The position numbers were made by a program, and so were the translations under genes. A stretch of 32,780 nucleotides of DNA from Opitutia bacterium (GTDB lineage: Bacteria; Verrucomicrobiota; Verrucomicrobiia; Opitutales; Opitutaceae), in contig CANGHW010000053.1 in NCBI GenBank assembly GCA_947453695.1, positions 1-32,780 of the forward strand. Direction: 5' to 3'. This document shows, piece after piece, positions 15,870 to 24,402 of this stretch. Below the pieces are notes generated by a model, which had not been told where the DNA came from, made no database searches, and was given only the letters and a program-made list of their open reading frames with translations. How positions within the stretch are numbered: the first letter of the stretch is position 1; each line of letters opens with the position of its first letter.

Positions 15870-17897
15870 TCACCCCGCCGCGAGTTTCAGCGCCAGCACA
15901 AACACTCCGATAATCCCGCCCGATACCGCGCAGCAGCCGAGGAATCCCACGGCGTCCGTGCGATCCCACTTCGCAAATTCCCAGGTCGAGCCCGCCCCGA
16001 GCAGTTTCGTGTCGTCGAAGCGCCCCGGATTTCTCCGCGTCTCCGCCATCGCCTCTTCCTCGAGGTCGGGCGTGGCGCCGACCGGCGTTTTCATTTTTCC
16101 ATAGAACAAATCCACCCGCTCCTTCGCCGGCGGTCGCGTGCAGAGGCTCACCAGCACGAGCACCACGAACGGAAAAAATCCGTCCACGAGGAACTGCGCG
16201 GTCTCGCGGCCCGCCGGTGACAGCTTCGCCGCGTCCACGCCTACGTGACCGAGCAGCCAGCACTCGAAGTTAAACCGCCCGCGCCCTTCCAGCGCGCTCG
16301 TCGGATCATTCGGCACCACGCGCACCACTTCCTTGAAATACACCGGCACCGGCTTCCCTTTTGCGTTGGCCACCGTCTGTGTCAGCGCCGCGTGGCGGCT
16401 CAGCGACGTCAAGCTCGAGGCGCCGAGCGGAACTACGAGGATCACGACCGTCGACAGGCAAACCGACCACCACACCGCGGGCACCGTCAGCCGCCGCCAG
16501 AAAAACATCAAAATTACCGCCGCACCAAACGGCACATTCACCGTCAGCACGATCTTGATCAGCGTCTCCATATCTCGCACCGCCAGAGCGGAAACGACCC
16601 CGCACGCCAGCACCGCGATCACCACCATGCGCGCCGCCTTTAGCCCTTCGGCTTCCGTGGTATTCGGCCGTGCGTGGCGCCACACGTTGCGCACGAACAG
16701 CGACGACACCGCGAGCGCCTTCGCCGCCAGCGTCGACATCGTGCCCGCGATCACGCCCGCCAGCATCAGCCCGATCAGCCCGGGCCCGAGCAGGCGGTTC
16801 GTCATCGCGCCCCACACCGCATCGGGGTCGGCGAGCCCGCCTTCGTGGCTGAAGAGCGCGATCGCGATCAACCCGGCAAACGCCCACAGGATGATCATGA
16901 TTCGCTTCATGTAGGCACCCGCCACCCCACCGAAGCGCGCCGCAAACTCGTTCTTCGCCGACCCGTAGATGCCCATGTTGTGGCTCAGCCCGTGGATTTG
17001 CACGAGGCCCACGAAGAGCACCGCAAAGATGAACAGCGGCGAACCACCCTCTCCCGCGAAGAGGTTCATCATGTCGTGGGGCACTCGCTTCGACAGCTCA
17101 CCCCAGCCGCCGATCGCGCTCAATCCCGTCGGGATCAACAGCACCGAGAAAATCACGATCAGGATGCCTTGCAGCGCCTCGTTCACCGCCGCCGCCGCCA
17201 TCCCGCCGAGCACGATGTAGGCGCCGATCACGCCCGCGAAGATCAAGTAGAACGGCAGCGCCGGGAGCACCGTGATCGAGTTCTGCAGTTCCCCGCGCGC
17301 CAGCCGGTCGCGGAGCGTCGCGAGCCGCTGCTTCGCCTCCGCACTCACCGCCGCTGGATCTGCCAACGCCGCCTTTTCCAAATGCTTCAATTCCCGGTAT
17401 CCCTCCACCGACGCCCGGTCAGCCGCTGTCCACGCCGCCTCTGGTTTTACCACCACGGACGACGCGATTTTGTAGGCCGTGAAATTTCCGAAGCCGAGCA
17501 GCGCGCACGCCACTCCCACTTGAAACACTGCGTAGAACCGGCTCAGCCACGCGCTGCCCAGCCGATCCTCAAACATGTCCGCCAGCGTCACCAGCCGCAC
17601 CCGGCGAAACCACGTGTTCATGAACCAAAAATACGGGTTCATGAAGACCGTCTGAAACGCGAACCACACGCCCGTCACTCCGCGCTGAAACACCAGACTC
17701 GCCGTGCTCACCGCGCCCTGCGGCTCCGTCGCGTTGCCGAACATCAGAAAAAATTGGTAGAGCTTCCCCAGCTTCCGCCCCGCGAGAAAAAAGCCCTCTT
17801 CGCTCGCCACCGCCTTCGACGCCCGCAGCCCGACGACGACGACCAGCACAAGGTAAACGACAACGACGGCGACATCGATGGGATGGATTCCGATCAT
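15870..17897 (-). CDS. Sodium:solute symporter (SSS) family transporter with long insertions
   Basis: The product is 675 residues with about 13 or more hydrophobic segments, starting IDVAVVVVYLVLVVVVGL and GFFLAGRKLGK, the hallmark opening of SSS-family Na+-coupled transporters for sugars, carboxylates or amino acids. TM segments continue through LPFYLIFAGVIGAYIVLGGMAAAAVNEALQG (about 214-245), which carries the conserved glycine/alanine-rich core. Two unusual parts stand out. One is a charged helical insertion at about 151-208 between TM segments. The other is an extracytoplasmic or cytoplasmic stretch near 500-560 before the last helices. Typical members have 480-600 residues. Its promoter region faces the propeller gene and contains the TCTAACGGTTAGA operator 148 bases from its start, so LacI control is plausible. 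It would import the mono- or oligosaccharide released in the periplasm. Confidence 0.9.
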   Translation of the reverse strand: MIGIHPIDVAVVVVYLVLVVVVGLRASKAVASEEGFFLAGRKLGKLYQFFLMFGNATEPQGAVSTASLVFQRGVTGVWFAFQTVFMNPYFWFMNTWFRRVRLVTLADMFEDRLGSAWLSRFYAVFQVGVACALLGFGNFTAYKIASSVVVKPEAAWTAADRASVEGYRELKHLEKAALADPAAVSAEAKQRLATLRDRLARGELQNSITVLPALPFYLIFAGVIGAYIVLGGMAAAAVNEALQGILIVIFSVLLIPTGLSAIGGWGELSKRVPHDMMNLFAGEGGSPLFIFAVLFVGLVQIHGLSHNMGIYGSAKNEFAARFGGVAGAYMKRIMIILWAFAGLIAIALFSHEGGLADPDAVWGAMTNRLLGPGLIGLMLAGVIAGTMSTLAAKALAVSSLFVRNVWRHARPNTTEAEGLKAARMVVIAVLACGVVSALAVRDMETLIKIVLTVNVPFGAAVILMFFWRRLTVPAVWWSVCLSTVVILVVPLGASSLTSLSRHAALTQTVANAKGKPVPVYFKEVVRVVPNDPTSALEGRGRFNFECWLLGHVGVDAAKLSPAGRETAQFLVDGFFPFVVLVLVSLCTRPPAKERVDLFYGKMKTPVGATPDLEEEAMAETRRNPGRFDDTKLLGAGSTWEFAKWDRTDAVGFLGCCAVSGGIIGVFVLALKLAAG

Positions 17898-18044
17898 AGG
17901 GGAAGGGGTTGGGGTGGGGACCGACGACTAACCTTTCCAACAACGCCCAACCTCCCGCACAATCCAACGAAAATCTATGCGTTAAACCGTCGTCCTGTCC
18001 GACGCCACGCCCGCGCTCCCGGCCAGCCCGCCGCTCCCGTTCAT

Positions 18045-18057
18045 TCTAACGGTTAGA
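18045..18057. promoter_or_regulatory. LacI-family operator, site 1
   Basis: TCTAACGGTTAGA has perfect 6-base inverted arms (TCTAAC/GTTAGA) around a single central G. It is identical to the site at 19860-19872 beside the lacI-family gene. It lies 51 bases before the propeller gene start and 148 bases before the divergent symporter start, so it may control either or both. Confidence 0.65.
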
Positions 18058-18107
18058 GCACGCCGCCGTCGCCCCCGCTGGCCCGCCTGCCCTCACTGCG
18101 CGGCAAC

Positions 18108-18809
18108 GTGCCGGCCCCCTTCCGTCAACGCTCTCCTGCCCCGCGTCCCGCGCCCCCCGAGTCCGGGATCCCCCCCGGTCCCCACGCCGGCCGCCTTTGG
18201 CGCGACCCCTCATCGGTCACGTGCGACGTTCTCTCCGGCCGCACCATTACGCGTCTCACGCACTATCGTGGTCACTCGCACCACGTCGCCGGCCCCGCGC
18301 CGCTTTGGCTCGATGGCGGCCGCCGCCTGATCATCGTCTCCGACCGCGAGGGCTGCGGCAATCTCTTCGTCTACGATTTCGCCGCTGCCACGCTCACCCA
18401 GCTCACCGATCTCCGCGCCGGCGACCGCCCCGAAGACGCCGCGCTGCTCGCCCCGGACCGCGTGGCGTTCACCTACGGCTCGTTGCGCTACGAACTCGGC
18501 CTCGCCTCCCTGCGCATTCTTCCGGTGCGGCCAGCCACCGACATCGCCCCAACGACGGCCCCAATCGCTCCCCTTCGTTTTTCGGTCGGTGAATCCTGTC
18601 GCGCCGGCGGCCGCCATCTCCTCTGGCTCGCTCGCTCCCGCACCCCCGCCCGAGGACGCCACTCACTCGCGTTGCTCGAAGCCGGCGCGCCCCACGTCCC
18701 CGCGCAACCACAGCTGAGCCCCGACGGCAGCCGCGTTATCTTCGTCCGTTCTACGGCGGGCTACACGCAGATCTACGCGATCGAGACCCACGATCTCACC
18801 GGAGGCTGA
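18108..18809 (+). CDS. Shortened oligogalacturonate-lyase-like beta-propeller protein
   Basis: The product is 233 residues from GTG 18108; the first 25 residues are Pro-rich and the true start may be slightly downstream. The N-terminal half has SGRTITRLTHYRGHSHHV, DGGRRLIIVSDREGCGNLFVYD and LTQLTDLRAGD, the WD40-like/TolB blade pattern of the oligogalacturonate lyase (PL22-like) family. The C-terminus has LSPDGSRVIFVRS...QIYAIE, which resembles the last blade. Family members have about 390 residues, so the middle blades are missing, and the HPHP-type histidines before the last blade that bind metal in the enzyme are absent. No signal peptide is seen. It is likely a non-catalytic or decayed relative. 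It is convergent with lacI and preceded by an operator copy, which ties it to this locus. Confidence 0.6.
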   Translation: MPAPFRQRSPAPRPAPPESGIPPGPHAGRLWRDPSSVTCDVLSGRTITRLTHYRGHSHHVAGPAPLWLDGGRRLIIVSDREGCGNLFVYDFAAATLTQLTDLRAGDRPEDAALLAPDRVAFTYGSLRYELGLASLRILPVRPATDIAPTTAPIAPLRFSVGESCRAGGRHLLWLARSRTPARGRHSLALLEAGAPHVPAQPQLSPDGSRVIFVRSTAGYTQIYAIETHDLTGG

Positions 18810-18828
18810 AGCACGGCGACCCGACCGG

Positions 18829-19854
18829 CTACGCGCGCCGCAACGTCGGCCCTTCCACCCACTCCGCCTCCAGCGTGATCGTCTTCGGAAACGCCGGCAC
18901 TCCACGCTCCTGACGGTGCAGCATCGCCACCACGGACTCCACGGCCGCCGCCCCGAGCCGCCGCGGCCCCAGATCGAGCCCCGCACACGGCGCCGCCTTC
19001 TCTGTCACGTTGAGATTGAAAAATCCCACGTCCGCCGGCACGCGCACGCCTTCCTCTCGGAGCCACGTCGTCATTGCCTGCACGTGCCCCACGATCACAT
19101 CCGGCCGGTAATGCCGGAACCACGGCAAGAACCGCTCCGCCGTCAGCTCCGGCTCGATCAACGCCGGGATACCTGAGTCCCGCGCATAGCCCCGGAAAAA
19201 CGCGAGAAACGCCGCGCTCCATTTGTTCTTCAACCGCGAGTCCTTGCGCTCTTCCAGGCACAGGCCGATGCGCTGGTAGCCGCGCTGCGTGAGCCGCTCC
19301 AGCGTGCTGATCATCGAGATGTAGTGATCCGGCAAGATCGTGTGCAGCCGCGGCTGGATCAGACAGTGATCCATCTGCACCGCCGCCACCCGGCCGAAGT
19401 CGAAATCCGACATATCGCGCGCCGTGTTGAACGGCAGCAGCACCGCCCCCGCGATCCCGCGCGCATGCAACACTCCCGGCAATCGCCGGTGCGGCAGCGC
19501 CGGCTCCTCCTCGCCCAGCCAGAACAACTCCGTGCGGAAGCCCAGCTCCTGCGCCCGCGCCTCCGCCCCCGCTGCGATCTCCCGGTGAAACACGAGGTAA
19601 TGCGCCTGGTTCCGCTCCACCGCATCCACCAGCGCCAGCGTTCCGCGATAGTCGTGATGCCGCGCCCGCCGCACCGCCGAGAGCGCCGCCCCGAGCAGCG
19701 GATTTACTTCGTAGCCGAGCTTTTTCGCCATGCTCTGCACCCGCACGCGCGTCGCCGCGTTCACCCTCGGACTGTCGCGCAATGCCTCCGATACCGTGGC
19801 CACGGAGAGTTTCAGACGCTGCGCCAGACTGCGGATCGTGGGATTTTTTCGCAT
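18829..19854 (-). CDS. LacI-family transcriptional regulator
   Basis: The product is 341 residues, the normal family length. The N-terminal helix-turn-helix is clear: TIRSLAQRLKLSVATVSEALRDS (6-28), followed by the hinge-helix region PRVNAATRVRVQSMAKKLGYEVNPLLG. The rest is a periplasmic-binding-protein-like effector domain (for example GYQRIGLCLEERKD, then PDVIVGHVQAMTTWL and a C-terminal RRLGAAAVESVVAMLHR). The operator palindrome TCTAACGGTTAGA begins 5 bases upstream of its start codon, so autorepression is likely, together with control of the divergent TonB receptor gene at 19960. A second operator sits at 18045. The effector is probably a sugar or sugar acid from the glycan imported by this locus; this is inferred from context only. 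Confidence 0.92.
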   Translation of the reverse strand: MRKNPTIRSLAQRLKLSVATVSEALRDSPRVNAATRVRVQSMAKKLGYEVNPLLGAALSAVRRARHHDYRGTLALVDAVERNQAHYLVFHREIAAGAEARAQELGFRTELFWLGEEEPALPHRRLPGVLHARGIAGAVLLPFNTARDMSDFDFGRVAAVQMDHCLIQPRLHTILPDHYISMISTLERLTQRGYQRIGLCLEERKDSRLKNKWSAAFLAFFRGYARDSGIPALIEPELTAERFLPWFRHYRPDVIVGHVQAMTTWLREEGVRVPADVGFFNLNVTEKAAPCAGLDLGPRRLGAAAVESVVAMLHRQERGVPAFPKTITLEAEWVEGPTLRRA

Positions 19855-19859
19855 CGGAA

Positions 19860-19872
19860 TCTAACGGTTAGA
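19860..19872. promoter_or_regulatory. LacI-family operator, site 2 (lacI/TonB receptor divergent promoter)
   Basis: This is a second exact copy of TCTAACGGTTAGA, 5 bases upstream of the regulator start codon and 87 bases upstream of the receptor start codon. Its position next to a LacI-family gene and the identical distant copy make it the probable recognition site of that regulator. Confidence 0.72.
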
Positions 19873-19959
19873 AAACGAATCGGTCGCCCCGCGCAACGGA
19901 TTTCCCGACGGTCATGCGTCAGTCGGATCACCCACCCAAACCCTCAGCCCCTGCACCGT

Positions 19960-22332
19960 ATGAACACGTCTGCTCGCGACCGTTACCTTGGTCGTCTCTT
20001 CCCGCTGGCTTGCACCGCGCTCGCGGTCCTCGCCGCCCCCGTCTCCGCCCAGACGGTCGCGAAACCCGCGGCCTCGGGTGACGATGTGATCAAACTCGAG
20101 GAGTTCAGCGTCGCTGCCTCCGCCACCTCCGGCTACCGCGCCACCAATTCCATCACCGCCACCGGTATCGGTGCCAAGATCGCCGATATTCCGATCCCGA
20201 TCACCGTCGTCACCGGCGAACTCATCGAGGACGTCCGCGCCGATGCCCTCTCCGAAGCCCTTACCTACGTCCCCGGCGTCGGCACGAGTCCGCGCAACGA
20301 ATCCACCTTCCTCGTCCGTGGCTTCAGCGGCCTCATCTCCTACCGCAACGGCCACTACCGCCGCCAGCTCTTCACCTCGAACAACATCGACCGCGTCGAG
20401 GTCGCCAAGGGCGCCGCGGGTATCTTCTTCGGCACCGTCCGTCCCGGTGGCGTCATCAACTACATCACCGCCAAGCCCAAGTTCGACGCCGTCGCCACCG
20501 AGCTCTCAACCGTCCTCGGTCAGGACAGCTACTACCGCTTCGGTGTGACTCACAACCAACCGCTCTCGAAGACCCTCGCGGTCCGCGCGGTCGTCAACGT
20601 CCTCGACGCCGGCGGCGACCAGCAGTTCGAGTTCCGCCGCGACTACTACCTCGACTTCTCCGCCACCTGGAAGCCCACCGCGAAGCAGACCCTCACTCTC
20701 GATGTCGAGGGCATTGATCGCTCCCGCTTTTACCTGAGCTCCTACGGCAGCCGCGCCATCACCAACTCGCGCTACCTCTTCAACAGCGCCGTCCCCGCCG
20801 CCAATCAAAACACCACCGCCGCGGCCACCGCCCTCCGCAACTGGCTCAACAGCCAGGGCTACTCCGCCACCCCTGGTGCCGCCAACTTCGTCCCGACGTT
20901 CGACACGTTCGCGCCAGTCTACGGACCCAACGATCCGCTCGGCCGCACCATCTCGCTCACCCGCGATGCCCGCCAGACCCAGAAGTCCCGCTCCATCGAC
21001 CTCGATTATCTCCTTAAAATTAACGACTCCCTCGTCTTCCAGAGCAGCGCCAACTACGCCTTCGACAACACCACCGGCATCCAGCCCGGCACCGGCGACA
21101 CCAATCCCTACCAGGACGGCACGCTCCGCTTCCAAACCGAATACTTCATCAACATCCGCGACTCCTACACCGCGAACAACAAGGTCACCTGGCGCTTCGA
21201 CGCCATCGCCGGCAAGCACACGTGGCAGTTCGGCGAGGAATACCAGCAGGTCGACTTCCTCCGCCCCGGATATTTCGACTCTTCCTCCCGTTACAACAAC
21301 TCCCCCCTCGGCACCTTCACCACCAACTACCGCGCCGGCGTCACCCCCCCGGTCAGTGTCTTCGACGGCATGAAGGCCAGCGGCCAGGACTTTAACATCA
21401 AGCGCTGGACCATCGAAAAGCAGACCTCGTGGTTCTGGGCCGGCCAAAGCCGCTTCCTCAAAGACAGCCTCTACCTCCTCTACGGCACGCGCTACAACGT
21501 CTTCAGCCAGTTCGTGCACTACAATCGCCCGGTCTCAAACACCAGCTACGCCGGCACCCTGTCCTCAATCGACTGGGGCAAGAGCAAGCCCAGCTGGACC
21601 CCCCAGCTCGCCGCGCTCTACAAGATCACACCCGAGTTCTCCGTCTTCGCCGACGCCTCCCGCGCCGCCGAGCCAAACTACGCGGTCGATGCCGACGGCA
21701 ACTCCTCCGAAGCCATCGAAAGCAAGAGCACCGACTTCGGCATCAAGACCGAGCTCTTCAACGGTCGCCTCACCTCCACCGTCACTTACTACAGCCTTGA
21801 GCGCGGCAACCTCGCCTACAACGACGTCGCCAAACAGGCTGCCACCGGCCGTTCCCCTTACTTCATCTTCGGCAACACCGAGAGCTCCAAGGGTCTCGAG
21901 GGCGAAATCAACTGGTCCCCCACCGACGCCTACCAGCTCATCGTCGCCTACAACCACTTCACCGAAGCCAAGGTCTCCAAGACCAACGATCCGACCCGCC
22001 TCGGCGCCCCGCTCAATTACAACCCGCCCACCAGCTACACCGTCTGGAACCGCTATGAGTTCAAGAACGGCGAGCTCAAGGGCCTCGCCCTCGGCGCCGG
22101 CCTCCGCCACAGCGACCGCGCCCGCCTTTCCGGCGACCCGCAGAACGTCGTCATGATGCCCGCCTTCACCACGTTCGACCTCATGGCCTCCTACAAATTC
22201 AAGGCCTTTGACCGCAACGTCCGCGCCCAGGTCAACGTGAAGAACGCCGGCAACAAACTCTACCGCGACGGCACCGACGGCTACTTCGCCGATCTGCGCA
22301 ACGTCCAGTTCTCGTTCTCCACGAAGTTCTAA
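19960..22332 (+). CDS. TonB-dependent outer membrane receptor (siderophore-receptor-like fold; locus context suggests glycan uptake)
   Basis: The product is 790 residues from ATG 19960. The signal peptide (hydrophobic 14-27) ends at VSAQ near 28-31. A TonB-box-like segment, DDVIKLEEFSVAA, lies at 41-53. The plug domain has IPIPITVVTGELIEDV, ALSEALTYVPGV, FLVRGFSG and IDRVEVAKGAAGIFFG...GGVINYITAKP. The 22-stranded barrel follows, and the protein ends in FSFSTKF with the terminal Phe expected for BAM-dependent insertion. Overall it is closest in style to FhuA/FhuE-type receptors, but members of this group in Verrucomicrobiota often serve carbohydrates. Divergence from lacI with a shared operator, plus a secreted enzyme downstream, supports oligosaccharide uptake. 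A strong terminator follows at 22437-22467. No Shine-Dalgarno is visible. Confidence 0.93.
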   Translation: MNTSARDRYLGRLFPLACTALAVLAAPVSAQTVAKPAASGDDVIKLEEFSVAASATSGYRATNSITATGIGAKIADIPIPITVVTGELIEDVRADALSEALTYVPGVGTSPRNESTFLVRGFSGLISYRNGHYRRQLFTSNNIDRVEVAKGAAGIFFGTVRPGGVINYITAKPKFDAVATELSTVLGQDSYYRFGVTHNQPLSKTLAVRAVVNVLDAGGDQQFEFRRDYYLDFSATWKPTAKQTLTLDVEGIDRSRFYLSSYGSRAITNSRYLFNSAVPAANQNTTAAATALRNWLNSQGYSATPGAANFVPTFDTFAPVYGPNDPLGRTISLTRDARQTQKSRSIDLDYLLKINDSLVFQSSANYAFDNTTGIQPGTGDTNPYQDGTLRFQTEYFINIRDSYTANNKVTWRFDAIAGKHTWQFGEEYQQVDFLRPGYFDSSSRYNNSPLGTFTTNYRAGVTPPVSVFDGMKASGQDFNIKRWTIEKQTSWFWAGQSRFLKDSLYLLYGTRYNVFSQFVHYNRPVSNTSYAGTLSSIDWGKSKPSWTPQLAALYKITPEFSVFADASRAAEPNYAVDADGNSSEAIESKSTDFGIKTELFNGRLTSTVTYYSLERGNLAYNDVAKQAATGRSPYFIFGNTESSKGLEGEINWSPTDAYQLIVAYNHFTEAKVSKTNDPTRLGAPLNYNPPTSYTVWNRYEFKNGELKGLALGAGLRHSDRARLSGDPQNVVMMPAFTTFDLMASYKFKAFDRNVRAQVNVKNAGNKLYRDGTDGYFADLRNVQFSFSTKF

Positions 22333-22436
22333 TCGCGTCTCCCAACCTCCGCGGGGGCCGACGCACCACACCGTCGTCCCCACTGCCCCTTTGGTTAGTT
22401 TAGTGTGGAGTCTGGTCAGTCACAGTCAGTCAGTGT

Positions 22437-22467
22437 GAGGGCGGCCCAGGGGTGGGCCGCCCTCTTT
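22437..22467 (+). terminator. Intrinsic terminator after the first TonB receptor gene
   Basis: A perfect 11-bp stem pairs GAGGGCGGCCC (22437-22447) with GGGCCGCCCTC (22454-22464), with a 6-base loop and TTT immediately after. It separates the receptor gene from the secreted enzyme gene at 22504, so the latter needs readthrough or its own promoter. Just upstream, 22415-22436 contains several GTCAGT repeats of unknown role. Confidence 0.8.
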
Positions 22468-22503
22468 GCGTTTCCCCGGCCCCCTCCCCGCCCCCGCCTC
22501 CCC

Positions 22504-24291
22504 ATGCCCTTCCGCCGCCTGCTCCCGCTCCTCGCGCTCCTCCTCGGCCTCCCGCACGCCGCTCGCGCCGCCGAACCCACCGCCGCCGAAGTCGTCGCCA
22601 CCCTAGTCCGCCAGAACGACGCGCGCCTCCCCGCTTGGCTCAACCCCGCTTCCCCTGAGGCCGCCCGCCTCGCCCAGCCGCGCGAATCCTCGCGCGTCCT
22701 GAAAATGGCCGCCGTCGCCTATACCGACCCCGCTTCCCGCTACCACCACGACGCCGACGTCCTCGCCTTCATCACCCGCCTCGCCACCAACCTCCGTCGC
22801 CTCCAGCACGACGACGGCTCCCTCGATGCCGAGTTCGCCATGGGCAACCCCCAGTCGCCCCCCGACACCGCCTTCGCCCTCCGCCACCTCGCCCAGGGCC
22901 AGACCCTGCTCCTCCGCGACACCGCTTCCCACCCCGCCACCGCCCCGACCCGCGAACTACTGGCCTCCCTCCTCCAGCGCGGCGCCCAACTCCTTCGCGT
23001 CGGTGGCGTCCACACCCCCAACCACCGCTGGGTCATCTGCGGCGCCCTCGCCCACCTCCAGTCTCTCAATCCCTCGCCCGCCAACGTCGCCCGCATCGAC
23101 GGCTGGCTCGGCGAGGGCATCGATCAGGATGCCGACGGCCAATTCAGCGAACGCAGCACCATCTACTCCTACGTCACCGACGAAGGCCTGCTCGATCTCG
23201 CTATCCTCCTGAACCGGCCCGCCCTCCTTGAGCCCATCCGCCGCAACCTCGAACTCCTCCTCGATCTCGCCGACGCCGACGGCGAACTCGAGACCGTGGC
23301 CTCCCGCCGTCAGGACCAGCAGGGTCGCGAACCCCGCCGGCTCTACCATTACTACATTCCGCTCCGCCACCTCGCCCTCGCGCTGAACCACGGTCGCTTC
23401 GCCGCCGCCGTGCGCGCCATCGAAGCCCGCGACTTGACGCGCCTGACCGACCAACTCGCCGAACTCCGCCAGTTCCCCGACCTAACCCGCCCGCTCCCGC
23501 CCGCGACCCCCGAACCCGCCACCCTCACCCGCGTCGTGCCGCTCTCCGGCCTCGCCCGCCTTCGCCGCGGCCCCGTGAGCGCGACCATCTTCGGTGGCAG
23601 CGACTGGCCCGCTGTCCGCGATATCTCCTCCGGACTCGCCACCAACCCCACCTTCTTCCGCTTCCGCAAGGGCGCCGCCGTCCTCGACTCCGTCCGCCTG
23701 TCGCCCGCGTTCTTCAACCTCGGCTTCTTCCGCAGCGAAGGCCTCACCGTCTCGCCCGACGGCCGCACGTTCACCCTCCGCCAGACCCAGCACGCCGCCT
23801 ACTACCAGCCCCTCCCGGCCGATCGCCGTAATCCCAACGGCGACTACCCCCTCACGGACGATGGCCGTTTCTACAGCAAAATGGATTTCCCCCACCGTCC
23901 TCGCGATGAGAAGGCCCTCACCACCCGCATCACCGTCCGCGAACTGCCCCCGCCCGCCGCCCCCGGCGCCTTCGAACTTATCTTCGAAGTCACCGATACC
24001 CCCGGCATCGCCGTCACCCTCGAACTCGGCTTCCGCCCCGGCGGCACCTTGACCGGCGCCGAACCCCGCACCAACGCCGCCGAACCCGATACGTTTTTCC
24101 TCAAGACCGGCACCGCCCGCTACACCGTCGGCTCTGATACCATCGAGGTCGGCCCCGGCTCATTCGCCTCCGCCCGCGTCTCCATGACCGGCGAAGACTA
24201 CTCCTGGCGCGGCGGCCAGCTCCGCACCGAGGGTCCCAAGGTCTATCTCACCGGCGTCACCCCCTTCCGCCACACGCTCGTCATCCGGTGA
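22504..24291 (+). CDS. Secreted putative polysaccharide-active enzyme (helical toroid plus beta-sandwich, family not assigned)
   Basis: The product is 595 residues from ATG 22504, which puts the signal peptide (hydrophobic 6-16, cleavage near ARA at 20-22) at the N-terminus; the longer frame begins inside the terminator. The N-terminal 340 residues are helix-rich and carry NPQSPPDTAFALRHLA, VHTPNHRWVICGALA (about 168-182) and DQDADGQFSERSTIYSYVTDEGLLDLA (about 207-233). The C-terminal 230 residues are beta-rich. This layout resembles heparinase II/III-like lyases and other alpha/alpha-toroid polysaccharide lyases. I recognise the HTPNHRW pattern as recurring in uncharacterised bacterial proteins but cannot assign a family. 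Its position after the LacI-controlled receptor suggests it depolymerises the imported glycan. Catalytic residues cannot be named with confidence. Confidence 0.75.
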   Translation: MPFRRLLPLLALLLGLPHAARAAEPTAAEVVATLVRQNDARLPAWLNPASPEAARLAQPRESSRVLKMAAVAYTDPASRYHHDADVLAFITRLATNLRRLQHDDGSLDAEFAMGNPQSPPDTAFALRHLAQGQTLLLRDTASHPATAPTRELLASLLQRGAQLLRVGGVHTPNHRWVICGALAHLQSLNPSPANVARIDGWLGEGIDQDADGQFSERSTIYSYVTDEGLLDLAILLNRPALLEPIRRNLELLLDLADADGELETVASRRQDQQGREPRRLYHYYIPLRHLALALNHGRFAAAVRAIEARDLTRLTDQLAELRQFPDLTRPLPPATPEPATLTRVVPLSGLARLRRGPVSATIFGGSDWPAVRDISSGLATNPTFFRFRKGAAVLDSVRLSPAFFNLGFFRSEGLTVSPDGRTFTLRQTQHAAYYQPLPADRRNPNGDYPLTDDGRFYSKMDFPHRPRDEKALTTRITVRELPPPAAPGAFELIFEVTDTPGIAVTLELGFRPGGTLTGAEPRTNAAEPDTFFLKTGTARYTVGSDTIEVGPGSFASARVSMTGEDYSWRGGQLRTEGPKVYLTGVTPFRHTLVIR

Positions 24292-24343
24292 GTCCACTCC
24301 CGCATCACCCCGTCCGACCGGTTTCTCGCAATCCAGCGTCAGC

Positions 24344-24349
24344 TATAAT
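24344..24349 (+). promoter_or_regulatory. Possible -10 element (TATAAT)
   Basis: TATAAT lies in a conspicuous AT-rich patch (24343-24360) upstream of the second TonB receptor gene. At spacings of 16 to 18 bases no hexamer resembles TTGACA. The box is an exact consensus match but the promoter as a whole is weak. Confidence 0.3.
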
Positions 24350-24402
24350 TTTTATTACTACGAGCGGGGTCCCCACCTTCGCAGGCTTGCCGGTGTCATA
24401 AC

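Noticed and set aside
22415..22436. GTCAGT short tandem repeats as a possible CRISPR-like or binding-site array
   Set aside because: The units are only 6 bases and spacing is irregular over about 20 bases. There is no spacer structure and no associated genes.
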